A stretch of DNA of 64,000 nt from positions 1 to 64,000 of the forward strand of contig DASUQI010000010.1 in NCBI GenBank assembly GCA_036280655.1. Reading direction: 5' to 3'. A program made the translations under genes and the position numbers. Shown here piece by piece: positions 24,281 through 32,163 of the stretch; position 1 is the stretch's first letter, and every line of letters begins with the position of its first letter. This stretch comes from DASSJM01 sp036280655 (lineage in GTDB: Bacteria; Actinomycetota; UBA4738; HRBIN12). Under the pieces are notes generated by a model, which was given only the letters and a program-made list of their open reading frames with translations, made no database searches and was not told where the DNA came from.

Positions 24281-25630
24281 ATGCCGGGGATGATCGGACC
24301 CGACGAGGCGCGCCGCGTCGCGGACGCCGCGCTCAGCCTGCCGGACGCCGACGGCGTCGAGGTTCTGTTCATGCACGAGTGGGGCGGGCTCACGCGGTTC
24401 GCCTCGAGCTCTATCCACCAGAGCACCCACCGCGAGGACACCGGCGTGAGCGTCCGCGTGATCAAGGAGAACCGGATCGGCGTCGCGTCGACGAACGACT
24501 TCACGATCGAGGGAGCGCGCCGGGCGGCCGACCACGCGCTCGAGATGGCGAACGTCGTCGCGCCCGATGCCTTGTTCCCCGGGCTCGCCCCGCAGGCCGA
24601 GGTCCCGGGGGTCGACCTGTACGACGAGGCCACGGCCTCGGCGACCCCCGCGTTCCGCGCCGACGGGGTCGCCGACCTCGTCGCGCAGTGCCCGGAGGGG
24701 TTCACGGCCGCGGGAGCGTTCGAGACGATCGCGAGCGAGGTGGCGGTCGCCAACACCGAGGGGCAGTTCTGCTGGTCGCCCTCGACGATGGCGTCGATCA
24801 ACACAGTCGTGAGCGGCGGCGAGGGCGGCCACGGGTTCGCCGAGGTGTTCGAGTCCGCGACGTCGGACGTCGACCCGGTCGCGATCGGCAAACGCGCCGC
24901 GAGCAAGGCCGTCGACTCGCAGTCGCCGAGGGACATCGAGGCGGGGCGGTATCCCGTCGTGCTCGAGCCCGCGGCGGTTTCGACGCTCGTGGGGTTCCTC
25001 GCGTGGATCGGGTTCGGCGGGCGGTCGCTCGCCGAGGGGCGCTCGTGCTTCTCGGGCAAGGAGGGGCAGCGGGTGGCCGCGGGCGACGTCTCGATCTACG
25101 ACGACGCGAGGGCTCGCGGAACGCTCGGGCTGCCGTTCGACTTCGAGGGCGTGCCGCGGTCGCGCGTCGATCTGATCAAGGACGGGACGTTCCTCGGCGG
25201 CGTCTACGACCTTCGGACCGCGAAGCAGGCCGGGATGAGAACGACGGGGCACGCGCTCCCGCCGCCGAACCCGGAGGGACCGTTCCCGTTGAACCTGTTC
25301 ATGGAGCCGGGCGATGCGAGCGTCGAGGAGATGATCGCGAGGACCGAGCGGGGGCTGCTCGTCACGCGGTTCCACTACACGAACGTCGTCCACCCGATCG
25401 AGTCGACGATCACGGGCATGACGCGCGACGGGACGTTCCTGATCGAGAACGGCGAGATCGCGCACCCGGTGAAGAACCTGCGGTTCACCCAGTCGATCGT
25501 CGAGGCGCTCACGGGCACCGAGATGATCGGACGCGACACCGAGCTCGCGAGCGAGTTCTTCTTCTCGGCGAGCAGGGTGCCGGCGCTCAAGGTGGCGTCG
25601 TTCAACTTCAGCGGCCGGTCGGACCACTAG
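24281..25630 (+). CDS. tldE: TldD partner subunit TldE/PmbA
   Basis: 449 residues, the non-catalytic partner of TldD: same overall fold but no HExxxH motif. The N-terminal domain is followed by FVSGGEGGHGFAEVFES-like and VDLIKDGTFLGGVYDLRTA blocks, which are characteristic. The ATG lies 19 nt after the tldD stop, so the two are co-transcribed and made in matched amounts. No RiPP precursor or other peptide substrate gene is visible within 5 kb, so a general housekeeping role is most likely. Confidence 0.93.
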   Translation: MPGMIGPDEARRVADAALSLPDADGVEVLFMHEWGGLTRFASSSIHQSTHREDTGVSVRVIKENRIGVASTNDFTIEGARRAADHALEMANVVAPDALFPGLAPQAEVPGVDLYDEATASATPAFRADGVADLVAQCPEGFTAAGAFETIASEVAVANTEGQFCWSPSTMASINTVVSGGEGGHGFAEVFESATSDVDPVAIGKRAASKAVDSQSPRDIEAGRYPVVLEPAAVSTLVGFLAWIGFGGRSLAEGRSCFSGKEGQRVAAGDVSIYDDARARGTLGLPFDFEGVPRSRVDLIKDGTFLGGVYDLRTAKQAGMRTTGHALPPPNPEGPFPLNLFMEPGDASVEEMIARTERGLLVTRFHYTNVVHPIESTITGMTRDGTFLIENGEIAHPVKNLRFTQSIVEALTGTEMIGRDTELASEFFFSASRVPALKVASFNFSGRSDH

Positions 25631-25666
25631 GACGGGGTAGCCCGGTCCGGAGTCGCTCGGAGCATG

Positions 25667-25700
25667 TCCACTATGGGGAACTCGGTTCCACGATGTGGAA
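25667..25700. promoter_or_regulatory. Two tandem dyads between tldE and the CBS gene
   Basis: A perfect 6-bp inverted repeat TTCCAC-GAT-GTGGAA lies at 25686-25700. An imperfect version TCCAC-TAT-GGGGA lies at 25667-25679. Their centres are 20 bp apart, about two helical turns. The shape suggests a dimeric repressor bound at two adjacent operators. The TAGACT -10 of the CBS gene is about 90 bp downstream. No regulator gene is adjacent. Confidence 0.4.
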
Positions 25701-25823
25701 TACGTCCTCGGGCCTCTCTGCCCGACTCGGCCGCCCCGGCTCCCCCACGCATCGACGCCCGGGGGGAGCCCCGCTCGCCGGCGGGATAGACTGGGTGCCC
25801 ACTTCCCGACGGAGGTACCGACG

Positions 25824-26276
25824 ATGCAGGTCAGGGACATCATGCACGCCGACGTGAAGACCGCCGCGCCCGATGATTCGTTCGAACGCGTGGCCAACGT
25901 GCTCCGGGAGCACAGCATCTCCTCCGTGGTGGTCCTCGAGGGCGGCAAGCTCGCCGGCATCGTGACCGAGCGCGACCTCGTGAACCTCGTTGCCGAGGGC
26001 GGCGACCCCAAGACCACGAAGGTCGCCGAGCGCATGACGACGGACCTCGACACCGTCGACCCGAAGACCGACATCGCCGAGGCCGCCGATCACATGGCGC
26101 GGCTCAAGATCCGCCACCTGCCCGTCGTGCAGGAGGGCGAGCTCGCCGGGATCATCTCGATCCGCGACCTGACGAACTGGGCCGTCCACGAGCTCACGTC
26201 GGGGCACGAACTCCCCGACCTCGAACGCAGCCACACGGCACTCTCGGCCGCGGCCGAGGTCAACCGGGCTCAATAG
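25824..26276 (+). CDS. Two-CBS-domain protein
   Basis: 150 residues made of two CBS domains (about 5-60 and 70-128): RDIMHADVKTAAPDDSF, GIVTERDLV, then ERMTTDLDTVDPKTD and GIISIRDLTNW. CBS pairs bind adenosine nucleotides or related ligands and act as energy or redox sensors; there is no attached enzyme domain. The ATG has GGAGG 8 nt upstream, and a TAGACT -10 element lies at 25787-25792. Its last 17 bases overlap the end of the convergent NDH-2 gene. Confidence 0.93.
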   Translation: MQVRDIMHADVKTAAPDDSFERVANVLREHSISSVVVLEGGKLAGIVTERDLVNLVAEGGDPKTTKVAERMTTDLDTVDPKTDIAEAADHMARLKIRHLPVVQEGELAGIISIRDLTNWAVHELTSGHELPDLERSHTALSAAAEVNRAQ

Positions 26277-27723
26277 GTTCGGATCCCGGCTCGGCGGGCT
26301 TCGCCGCTCGCTTCGAACGCGACGTCGTCGACTTCGTACTCGTCGACTTCGAACGCGAAGTCGACGCACGTTTCGAACGCGAGCTCGTCGCACGCGGTTT
26401 CGAGCCGGTGCTCGTCGACCCGTCCGGCGACCGTGCCCCCGCCGCGCGTTCGAACGGCAGTCGCGGGTTCTGCAACGACCCGAGCTGCGCGAGGTCGCGG
26501 GGGAACAGCAGCGCCACCGTCCAATCCGCGGCGATCTTCGCCTTCCGCGTGAGCGTCGGCATCGCCCACAGGTGGTACGTGCGGTGCGCGAACCACGCGG
26601 CGAACCCCCGCAGCCGCAGGCCGAAGATCATCGCGACGCCCTTGTACCGGCCGAGCGAACACACCGCGCCGATCCCCCGGTAGTCGAACGGTTCGGGCCG
26701 CTGTCCTTCGAGCGCGGCGATCAGGTTCTTGGCGAGGCGCTTGCCCTCGCGAAGCCCGTGCTGCGCGGTCGGCGGGTTCGGCTGGCCGGTCCGGAGCTCC
26801 GGGATCGCGGCCGCGTCGCCGGCCGCCCACGCGTCGTCCAGGCCCTCGACGCGCAGGTACGCGTCGGTCCGGATGCGGCCCGTCTGGTCGACGGGGAAAC
26901 CGGACTCCGCGGCGAGCGGCGACGGCTTGACCCCCGCCGTCCACACGAGCGTGTCCGCGTCGAACGACTGACCGTCGGAGAGCTCGATGTGTCCCCCGAC
27001 CGCGGACTCGAGCCGCGTGTTCAGTAGGATCTCGATGCCGCGCTCGCGAAGCACCTCGTCCGCGTACCCCGCGAGGTCCTCCCCCAGCTCCGGCAGGATC
27101 GCCCCCGCCGCCTCCACGACCGCCCACCGCATCTCCGATGCGGAGAGGTCCGGATAGCTCTTGAGCGCGTCGCGCGCGAGGTCCTCGAGCTCGCCGAGCG
27201 CCTCGACCCCGGCGAACCCGCCGCCGACGAACACGAACGTGAGCGCCGCCCGCCGGCGTGCGGGGTCGTCGGTCTCGGCCGCGACGTCGAGCCGGGACAG
27301 CACGCGGTTGCGGAGCCAGATCGCCTCCTGCACGGTCTTGAAGCCGACGCCGTGCTCGGCGAGGCCCGGGATCGGGAGCACGCGGGCCCACGAGCCGGGC
27401 GCGAGCACGACGATGTCGTACGGGAGCTCGGTCGTGCTGCCGTCGGCGAGCACCACCCGGGCGGACTTCGCCACGTGGTCGACGCGTTCGATCTCGCCGA
27501 TCACCACCTCGCATCGGCGCAGAACGTGTCGGAGGGGCACGACGACGGCGCGCGGGTCGATCGTCCCCGACGCCACCTCGGGCAGGAACGGCTGGTACTG
27601 CATGAAGTTCTCCGGATTGACCACGGTCACGCGGTAGCCGAGGTCGAGGGCCCGCCGAAGGTGCATCGCCGCGTAGAGGCCGGCGAAGCCGGCGCCGACC
27701 ACGAGGATCCGCTTGCGCGCCAT
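26260..27723 (-). CDS. ndh: Type II NADH:quinone oxidoreductase (NDH-2)
   Basis: Single-subunit, non-proton-pumping flavoenzyme passing electrons from NADH to quinone at the inner membrane face. 487 residues with two Rossmann sites, GAGFAGLYAA near the start and FVGGGFAGVEALGEL near residue 165, VWTAGVKPSPLA, WAAGDAAAIPEL, and the quinone-site QHGLREG. A membrane-associating segment (about 350-400) follows. The last 60 residues are a low-complexity Ser/Lys/Arg tail that is unusual for the family. The ATG at 27723 is preferred: a TAGCAT hexamer ends 7 nt upstream. The stop overlaps the CBS gene tail to tail. Confidence 0.9.
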   Translation of the reverse strand: MARKRILVVGAGFAGLYAAMHLRRALDLGYRVTVVNPENFMQYQPFLPEVASGTIDPRAVVVPLRHVLRRCEVVIGEIERVDHVAKSARVVLADGSTTELPYDIVVLAPGSWARVLPIPGLAEHGVGFKTVQEAIWLRNRVLSRLDVAAETDDPARRRAALTFVFVGGGFAGVEALGELEDLARDALKSYPDLSASEMRWAVVEAAGAILPELGEDLAGYADEVLRERGIEILLNTRLESAVGGHIELSDGQSFDADTLVWTAGVKPSPLAAESGFPVDQTGRIRTDAYLRVEGLDDAWAAGDAAAIPELRTGQPNPPTAQHGLREGKRLAKNLIAALEGQRPEPFDYRGIGAVCSLGRYKGVAMIFGLRLRGFAAWFAHRTYHLWAMPTLTRKAKIAADWTVALLFPRDLAQLGSLQNPRLPFERAAGARSPDGSTSTGSKPRATSSRSKRASTSRSKSTSTKSTTSRSKRAAKPAEPGSEPIEPG

Positions 27724-27730
27724 CACCTCG

Positions 27731-27736
27731 ATGCTA
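27731..27736 (-). promoter_or_regulatory. -10 element for ndh (leaderless)
   Basis: TAGCAT on the minus strand, 7 nt before the ATG at 27723. The remaining gap up to 27996 shows only a 5-bp hairpin GTGAC-TCCG-GTCAC at 27867-27880 and no gene. Confidence 0.45.
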
Positions 27737-27996
27737 CGCGGCGGTCGGTGTGGTCACGAAAACGACCTCCGCGGCCCGCTCCAAAGGCTCCTTGTTCGCA
27801 GTCATACGGAGGAAGGCATTCGCCGGCGCGTTACTCTCTCGATGTGGAGCGCAGACCCCGACGACGGTGACTCCGGTCACGTTTCAAGAACGTACATAGC
27901 CGCCGACATTCCGACGGCGTAGCCACGCGTCCTGATGAACTCGTTGGAGTTCGGGTTGTCAGTGCGGATCGTTGTCCCGCACGACGGCGCCGATCG

Positions 27997-28581
27997 TCAG
28001 TCCGCGCAGCAGGCGAACCACCAGTCTTGCTCGCCCTCGACGGGCGTAAGCGTCACGATTCCCGCAGACCCCGGCGAGCGCGTGCCCTCGGGGTTGTACT
28101 CCAGCGACCACGACGTCGCGAAGGGCGCGCCGTGGGTGGACATGAAAAAGGCCCACGTGAGGCGGCCACCACTCAAGAACGTGCCACCGACCCGCTCGAT
28201 GGAGGTCCCGGACGCCGCCAGGGCGGCCTTGATCAGCTGGTGGTCGGCGCGCGCAACGTCGTCGAACTGGACCGCTCGGTCAGTGAAGCCACCGCAGTCC
28301 TCGGGGTCTCCGTCGAAGAAATCGCCGCGCGGGTAGGTGAGGATGGCGCATCCGGCCGCGTCCATGAAGTACTCGACCTTCAGGTCCTCGAGGACGGGCA
28401 GGACTGTGGCCTTGAGGCGCCCGATCTGTTCGGCCTTCTCGGCCTCCGACGGCAGATCGCCGCGGATCACTCGCAAAAGGAGGAGGCCCCCGACCGCGGC
28501 CACAACGAGGACGATGACGACGGTGCCGAGCCTGGTCCTGGGCAGCCTCAAGAACCTGGGCTTCACCGGCCCTGAACCCAT
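27997..28581 (-). CDS. Membrane-anchored protein of unknown function
   Basis: 194 residues: a basic N-terminus, one TM (about residues 20-42, VVIVLVVAAVGGLLLLRVI) and a roughly 150-residue domain probably outside the membrane, with three or four cysteines (AAGCAIL, PEDCGGF, WFACCAD) that may form disulfides. The family is not recognised. A TAGGCT hexamer lies only 3 nt before this ATG, so transcription may start inside the codon; if so, the real start is the GTG at 28566 (residue 6), which keeps the TM intact. Confidence 0.65.
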   Translation of the reverse strand: MGSGPVKPRFLRLPRTRLGTVVIVLVVAAVGGLLLLRVIRGDLPSEAEKAEQIGRLKATVLPVLEDLKVEYFMDAAGCAILTYPRGDFFDGDPEDCGGFTDRAVQFDDVARADHQLIKAALAASGTSIERVGGTFLSGGRLTWAFFMSTHGAPFATSWSLEYNPEGTRSPGSAGIVTLTPVEGEQDWWFACCAD

Positions 28582-28694
28582 GAGAGCCTACGATCGACCG
28601 AGAACACACTACGCCGGCACCGGCACGCTGACGAGCTCGTGGGCGTCGCGTGCGCGCGAGACCGGCCTTCGCCCGAGTCAGCGGGGGAATGGGC

Positions 28695-28712
28695 GCGTCA
28701 CGCCGGTGACGC
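28695..28712 (-). terminator. Hairpin downstream of the PHP gene
   Basis: Perfect 7-bp inverted repeat GCGTCAC-GCCG-GTGACGC, 43 nt after the PHP stop. There is no T-run, which is usual for terminator candidates at this GC content. A role in termination or mRNA 3'-end protection is inferred. Confidence 0.35.
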
Positions 28713-28754
28713 TACCCATGCATGAGCTTCCCGATCGGCGGCCAAGCGCCGCGT

Positions 28755-29588
28755 TCAGCGAACGGCGGCGCCGCGGAGCTCGTCGAACGCCTCGGGGCGG
28801 CAGAGCGACGTGCCGAGCCGCACCGGCTCGTACCGCGTCCCGTGGCAGTCCGAGCCGCCGGTCGCCACGAGCCCGAGCTCGCCCGCCAGCGCTCGGTACT
28901 GGTCCACCTGTTCGGGGAGGTGGTCCGGGTGGTCCACTTCGAGCCCGCGCATCCCGGCGGCCGCCATGCGTTTGATCAGCTCGACCGGGACCGAGGTCTG
29001 GTCGCCCCACATGCCCGGGTGCGCGAGCACGCACACGCCGCCCGCGCCGAGGATCAGCGCGACCGCGTCCACCGGGTCGAGCGCGTGCTTCGGCACGTGG
29101 CCGGGCCGGCCGTCGCCGAGGTAGACGTCGAACGCCTCCTTCTCGGTCGCGACCGCCCCGATCTCGACCATCGCCTGCGCGACGTGCGGCCGGACGATCG
29201 TGGCGCCGTTCGCGATCCGCTGCACGCGCTCGAACTCGATCGGCACGCCGAGCGCCCGGAGCTTCTCGACCATGAGCTCCCCACGGCGGAACCGCTCGTC
29301 GCCCAGCCGCGAGAGCTCGGCCTGCAGCCCCTCGTTCGCCGGGTCCATCCAGTAGCAGAGGACGTGGACGCTTGTGGCCTCGTGCTCCGCGGAGAGCTCG
29401 ATCCCGGGCACGACCTCGACGCCGAGCTCGGCCCCGGTCGCGAGCGCCTCGTCGAGCCCGTCGGTCGTGTCGTGGTCGGTGAGCGCGACGACGTCGAGGT
29501 CGCGTTCTGATGCGAGCCGGACGACCTCGGCCGGGGCGAACGTCCCGTCCGAGCGGTTCGAGTGCGCGTGCAGGTCGATGCGCGGCAT
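28755..29588 (-). CDS. PHP-domain phosphoesterase (TrpH/RNase AM-like)
   Basis: 277 residues with all four PHP motifs: DLHAHSNRSDG at the N-terminus, ALTDHDTTDG, the AHPGMWG block, and GSDCHG near the C-terminus, giving a trinuclear metal site. Stand-alone PHP proteins of this length include E. coli YciV/RNase AM, which acts on 5' ends of RNA and on 3',5'-nucleotide bisphosphates. That assignment is by architecture. No operon partner is obvious; the FMN oxidase gene lies 50 nt upstream on the same strand. Confidence 0.88.
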   Translation of the reverse strand: MPRIDLHAHSNRSDGTFAPAEVVRLASERDLDVVALTDHDTTDGLDEALATGAELGVEVVPGIELSAEHEATSVHVLCYWMDPANEGLQAELSRLGDERFRRGELMVEKLRALGVPIEFERVQRIANGATIVRPHVAQAMVEIGAVATEKEAFDVYLGDGRPGHVPKHALDPVDAVALILGAGGVCVLAHPGMWGDQTSVPVELIKRMAAAGMRGLEVDHPDHLPEQVDQYRALAGELGLVATGGSDCHGTRYEPVRLGTSLCRPEAFDELRGAAVR

Positions 29589-29638
29589 GACGGCCCATGC
29601 TCGCAGACGGCCCGTACGCCGTCACCGCGAACGACGAC

Positions 29639-30655
29639 TCAGGTCACCGCGACGAAGGACCGCGTGATCTCGGCGACCGTCGGAGCCCCGGCGAGCGACA
29701 TCGCGTTCTCGAGCTCATCGCGAAGGATCCGCAGCACCGAGACGACGCCCTCCTCGCCGTCCACCGCGAGCCCCCAGGCTATGGCGCGGCCGACCAGCAC
29801 CGCCGACGCGCCGAGCGCGAGCGCGATGAACGCGTCCGTGCCTCGCCGGATGCCGCCGTCCACGAGCACCGGGACCCTGCCGCCCACGGCCTCGACGATC
29901 TCGGGCAGCACGGTGATCGTGGCGGCCACGTGGTCGAGTTGCCGCGCTCCGTGGTTCGAGACGACGATGCCGTCGGCGCCCGCGTCGACCGCGAGCGAAG
30001 CGTCCTCGGCGGTCATGATGCCCTTCACGAGCAGCGGGAGCGGCGCGTGCTCGCGGACCCACGCGAGGTCGTCCCACGTGATCTTCGCATCGAACACGAG
30101 CTCGTCGTGCGGCAGGCCCACCGGCACGTCGAAGTCGTGCCGCGTGTCGCGGTGGCGGAGCCCGATCACCGGGAGGTCGACCGTGAAGCACACGGCCTGG
30201 AACCCCGCGACGGCGACGCGCTTGAGCATCTCGGCCGTGTACTCGCGGTCGGTGAACACGTACAGCTGCCACCACTTCGGCGCGTCGCTCGCGGCCGCGA
30301 CCTCCTCGAGCCGGTCGCGCACGGTGCTCGAGACGACCATGACCGTGCCGGCCCGGGAGACGGCGCGCGCCGTCGCGCTCTCGCCGTCCGGGTGCGCGAG
30401 CTGCTGGTAGGCCCACGGCGCCACGAGGATCGGCATCGCGAGCCGCGTGCCGAACAGCTCGACGCCGAGGTCCGGCGGATGGACGCCGGTGAGCATCCGT
30501 GGGCGGATCACCCACCGGTCGAAGGCGCGGCGGTTCTCCGCCAGGGTCCACTCGTCCCCCGCGCCGCCGGCGTAGAAGTCGTAGACGTCGGGAGGAAGCC
30601 GTTCGCGCGCGACGGGCTCGAAGTCGTCCACCGTGAGGAGCAGCGGGTCGCCCAC
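29639..30655 (-). CDS. FMN-dependent alpha-hydroxy-acid oxidase/dehydrogenase
   Basis: TIM-barrel flavoenzyme oxidising L-2-hydroxy acids (lactate, glycolate, mandelate or longer chains). 338 residues: N-terminal YDFYAGGAGDEWTLAENR, FMN-site segment WQLYVFTDRE, catalytic SNHGARQLD (His and Arg bind and activate substrate) and VLVDGGIRRGTD for FMN phosphate. No membrane-anchoring insertion is seen, so it is a soluble oxidase-type enzyme rather than LldD. The GTG start lies 6 nt after a TAGGGT -10 element. The substrate cannot be assigned. Confidence 0.92.
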   Translation of the reverse strand: MGDPLLLTVDDFEPVARERLPPDVYDFYAGGAGDEWTLAENRRAFDRWVIRPRMLTGVHPPDLGVELFGTRLAMPILVAPWAYQQLAHPDGESATARAVSRAGTVMVVSSTVRDRLEEVAAASDAPKWWQLYVFTDREYTAEMLKRVAVAGFQAVCFTVDLPVIGLRHRDTRHDFDVPVGLPHDELVFDAKITWDDLAWVREHAPLPLLVKGIMTAEDASLAVDAGADGIVVSNHGARQLDHVAATITVLPEIVEAVGGRVPVLVDGGIRRGTDAFIALALGASAVLVGRAIAWGLAVDGEEGVVSVLRILRDELENAMSLAGAPTVAEITRSFVAVT

Positions 30656-30661
30656 GGCCGA

Positions 30662-30667
30662 ACCCTA
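30662..30667 (-). promoter_or_regulatory. -10 element for the FMN hydroxy-acid oxidase gene (leaderless)
   Basis: TAGGGT on the minus strand, 6 nt before the GTG at 30655; it overlaps the end of the upstream gene's spacer. Confidence 0.45.
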
Positions 30668-30672
30668 ATCGA

Positions 30673-31476
30673 CTAGAGCTGCGAGGGCGGCACGGCGGTC
30701 GGCACCACGGTCTCGGCCCCGATGACGCGGAAGAAGCCGTCCTCGAACACGATCGTCTGCAACAGGAACGACGGCGGGCAGCACGCGGGCTCGCCGCCCG
30801 GGTACTGCGCCGAGTACTCGAGGATCGCGCCGCCCGAGATCACGACCGAGCCCCGGTCCGACGGGTCCGGGTGGGCGAGCACCTCCGGCACTGCGTCCTG
30901 ACCGTAGCCGACGATGTCGTAGTCGAGCCGCAGCAGGTCCCCGACGCCGCGGAAGCCCACGAGCAGCTCGTCGACCCCGTCGCCGGTGAGGTCGGCCGCG
31001 AGCACGTTCACGTCCGACCAGCGCTCGCCGGTCGGGTCGGACGCCTGCAGCCACTCGACCCACCCGCCCGCATCGGGCACGAACGTGAAGATCCGCACGC
31101 CGAACGCGGGCGTGCCGGTCGCCGTCGCGCTCTGCTGCACCACCCAGACCACCCGCTGCCCGCCGACCAGCACCTCGCCGCACTCGCCGAGCACCCCCGG
31201 TTCGATCAGCGACTGACACGCGACCGTTGAGGGGACCGCGACGACCGGCCGGTCGCCCTCGCGGAGCACCCGCCCCTGGGTCCCGATCGCCGGCGCCTGT
31301 TCCGGCGGCGGGGTCTCGACCACGGTACCCGTCGGGCTCGGCGAGGCGGTCGGCGAAGGCGCCGGCGCCGCGAGCGGCTCGTCCTCGGCGCTCCCCACCA
31401 GGAACCCCACGGCGAAGCCGAGCACGGCGAGCCCGATCGCGCCCACGATCACGTAGGGACGGAGCCGCGGGTCCAC
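30673..31476 (-). CDS. Anchored extracytoplasmic protein of unknown function
   Basis: 267 residues: one N-terminal TM (about 8-29, VIVGAIGLAVLGFAVGFLVG), a Pro/Thr/Ser linker (about 32-60), then a secreted domain. It contains DLTGDGVDELLVG, the calcium-binding loop seen in VCBS/FG-GAP-type repeats, once only. A CC pair (EPACCPPSF) is near the C-terminus. The family is not recognised. The GTG start is 6 nt after a TAGCGT -10 element. The next gene downstream is the FMN oxidase, 17 nt away. Confidence 0.7.
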   Translation of the reverse strand: MDPRLRPYVIVGAIGLAVLGFAVGFLVGSAEDEPLAAPAPSPTASPSPTGTVVETPPPEQAPAIGTQGRVLREGDRPVVAVPSTVACQSLIEPGVLGECGEVLVGGQRVVWVVQQSATATGTPAFGVRIFTFVPDAGGWVEWLQASDPTGERWSDVNVLAADLTGDGVDELLVGFRGVGDLLRLDYDIVGYGQDAVPEVLAHPDPSDRGSVVISGGAILEYSAQYPGGEPACCPPSFLLQTIVFEDGFFRVIGAETVVPTAVPPSQL

Positions 31477-31482
31477 AGCCGG

Positions 31483-31488
31483 ACGCTA
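31483..31488 (-). promoter_or_regulatory. -10 element for the anchored 267-residue protein (leaderless)
   Basis: TAGCGT on the minus strand, 6 nt before the GTG at 31476. Confidence 0.45.
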
Positions 31489-31560
31489 CGAGACGGGCCG
31501 TGCCCGAACAAGCGCATCGACGACACCACGAACCACGCCGGGCGCGGCCGAGGCCACTGC

Positions 31561-31566
31561 TACGAT
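31561..31566 (+). promoter_or_regulatory. -10 element for pgsA
   Basis: TACGAT ends 9 nt before the GTG at 31576, giving a 0-4 nt leader. Confidence 0.45.
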
Positions 31567-31575
31567 GCGCTTCGG

Positions 31576-32163
31576 GTGCCCTCCTCCGCCGACCTTCGAG
31601 CCGCAGCGTTCCTGAAGGTCGTGACGTGGGCCCGGGTGGCCCTCGTCCCGGTGATCCTCGCGCTGATCCTCGCCGGCCCCGAGAAGCAGGACGCGTTCAC
31701 GTTCGCCGCGGTCCTGTTCGCGATCGCCGCGCTCACCGACTTCTTCGACGGGCTGCTCGCGCGGCGGTGGGCGCAGGTGAGCGTGTTCGGCAACTTCCTC
31801 GACACGACGGCCGACAAGCTCCTCGTCTCGGGCGCGCTGATCGGCCTGCTCGTCGTCGACCGCGTGTCGCCGTGGATCGCGCTCATCATCATCGGCCGCG
31901 AGGTCCTCATCATCGGGCTGAAGGGCGCCGTCGCCTCCACGGGCGACCTCGTGCAGCCGTCGATCTGGGGCAAGCTGAAGGCGAACGTGCAGTTCCTCGC
32001 GGTGCTGCTCGCGATCTGGAGGCCGGGCCAGCCGGTCGGCGAGTACTACCTCGACCAGTACGTCATGGTCGCAGCCGCCGTGATCACCGTGCTCTCGGGC
32101 GCCGAGTACGTCGTGCGGTTCCGCGGCGCGATCACCAGGGGCGAGCGCACGCCCGCCGAGTGA
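31576..32163 (+). CDS. pgsA: CDP-diacylglycerol--glycerol-3-phosphate 3-phosphatidyltransferase
   Basis: Integral membrane enzyme making phosphatidylglycerophosphate, the first committed step to phosphatidylglycerol and cardiolipin. 195 residues with the complete CDP-alcohol phosphatidyltransferase signature D-x2-DG-x2-AR-x8-G-x3-D-x3-D (DFFDGLLARRW then GNFLDTTAD) near residues 54-78, and four to six hydrophobic helices. PgsA is preferred over other CDP-alcohol transferases from its length and the pattern around the signature. The stop overlaps the epimerase start (GTGA), so they are translationally coupled. Confidence 0.88.
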   Translation: MPSSADLRAAAFLKVVTWARVALVPVILALILAGPEKQDAFTFAAVLFAIAALTDFFDGLLARRWAQVSVFGNFLDTTADKLLVSGALIGLLVVDRVSPWIALIIIGREVLIIGLKGAVASTGDLVQPSIWGKLKANVQFLAVLLAIWRPGQPVGEYYLDQYVMVAAAVITVLSGAEYVVRFRGAITRGERTPAE

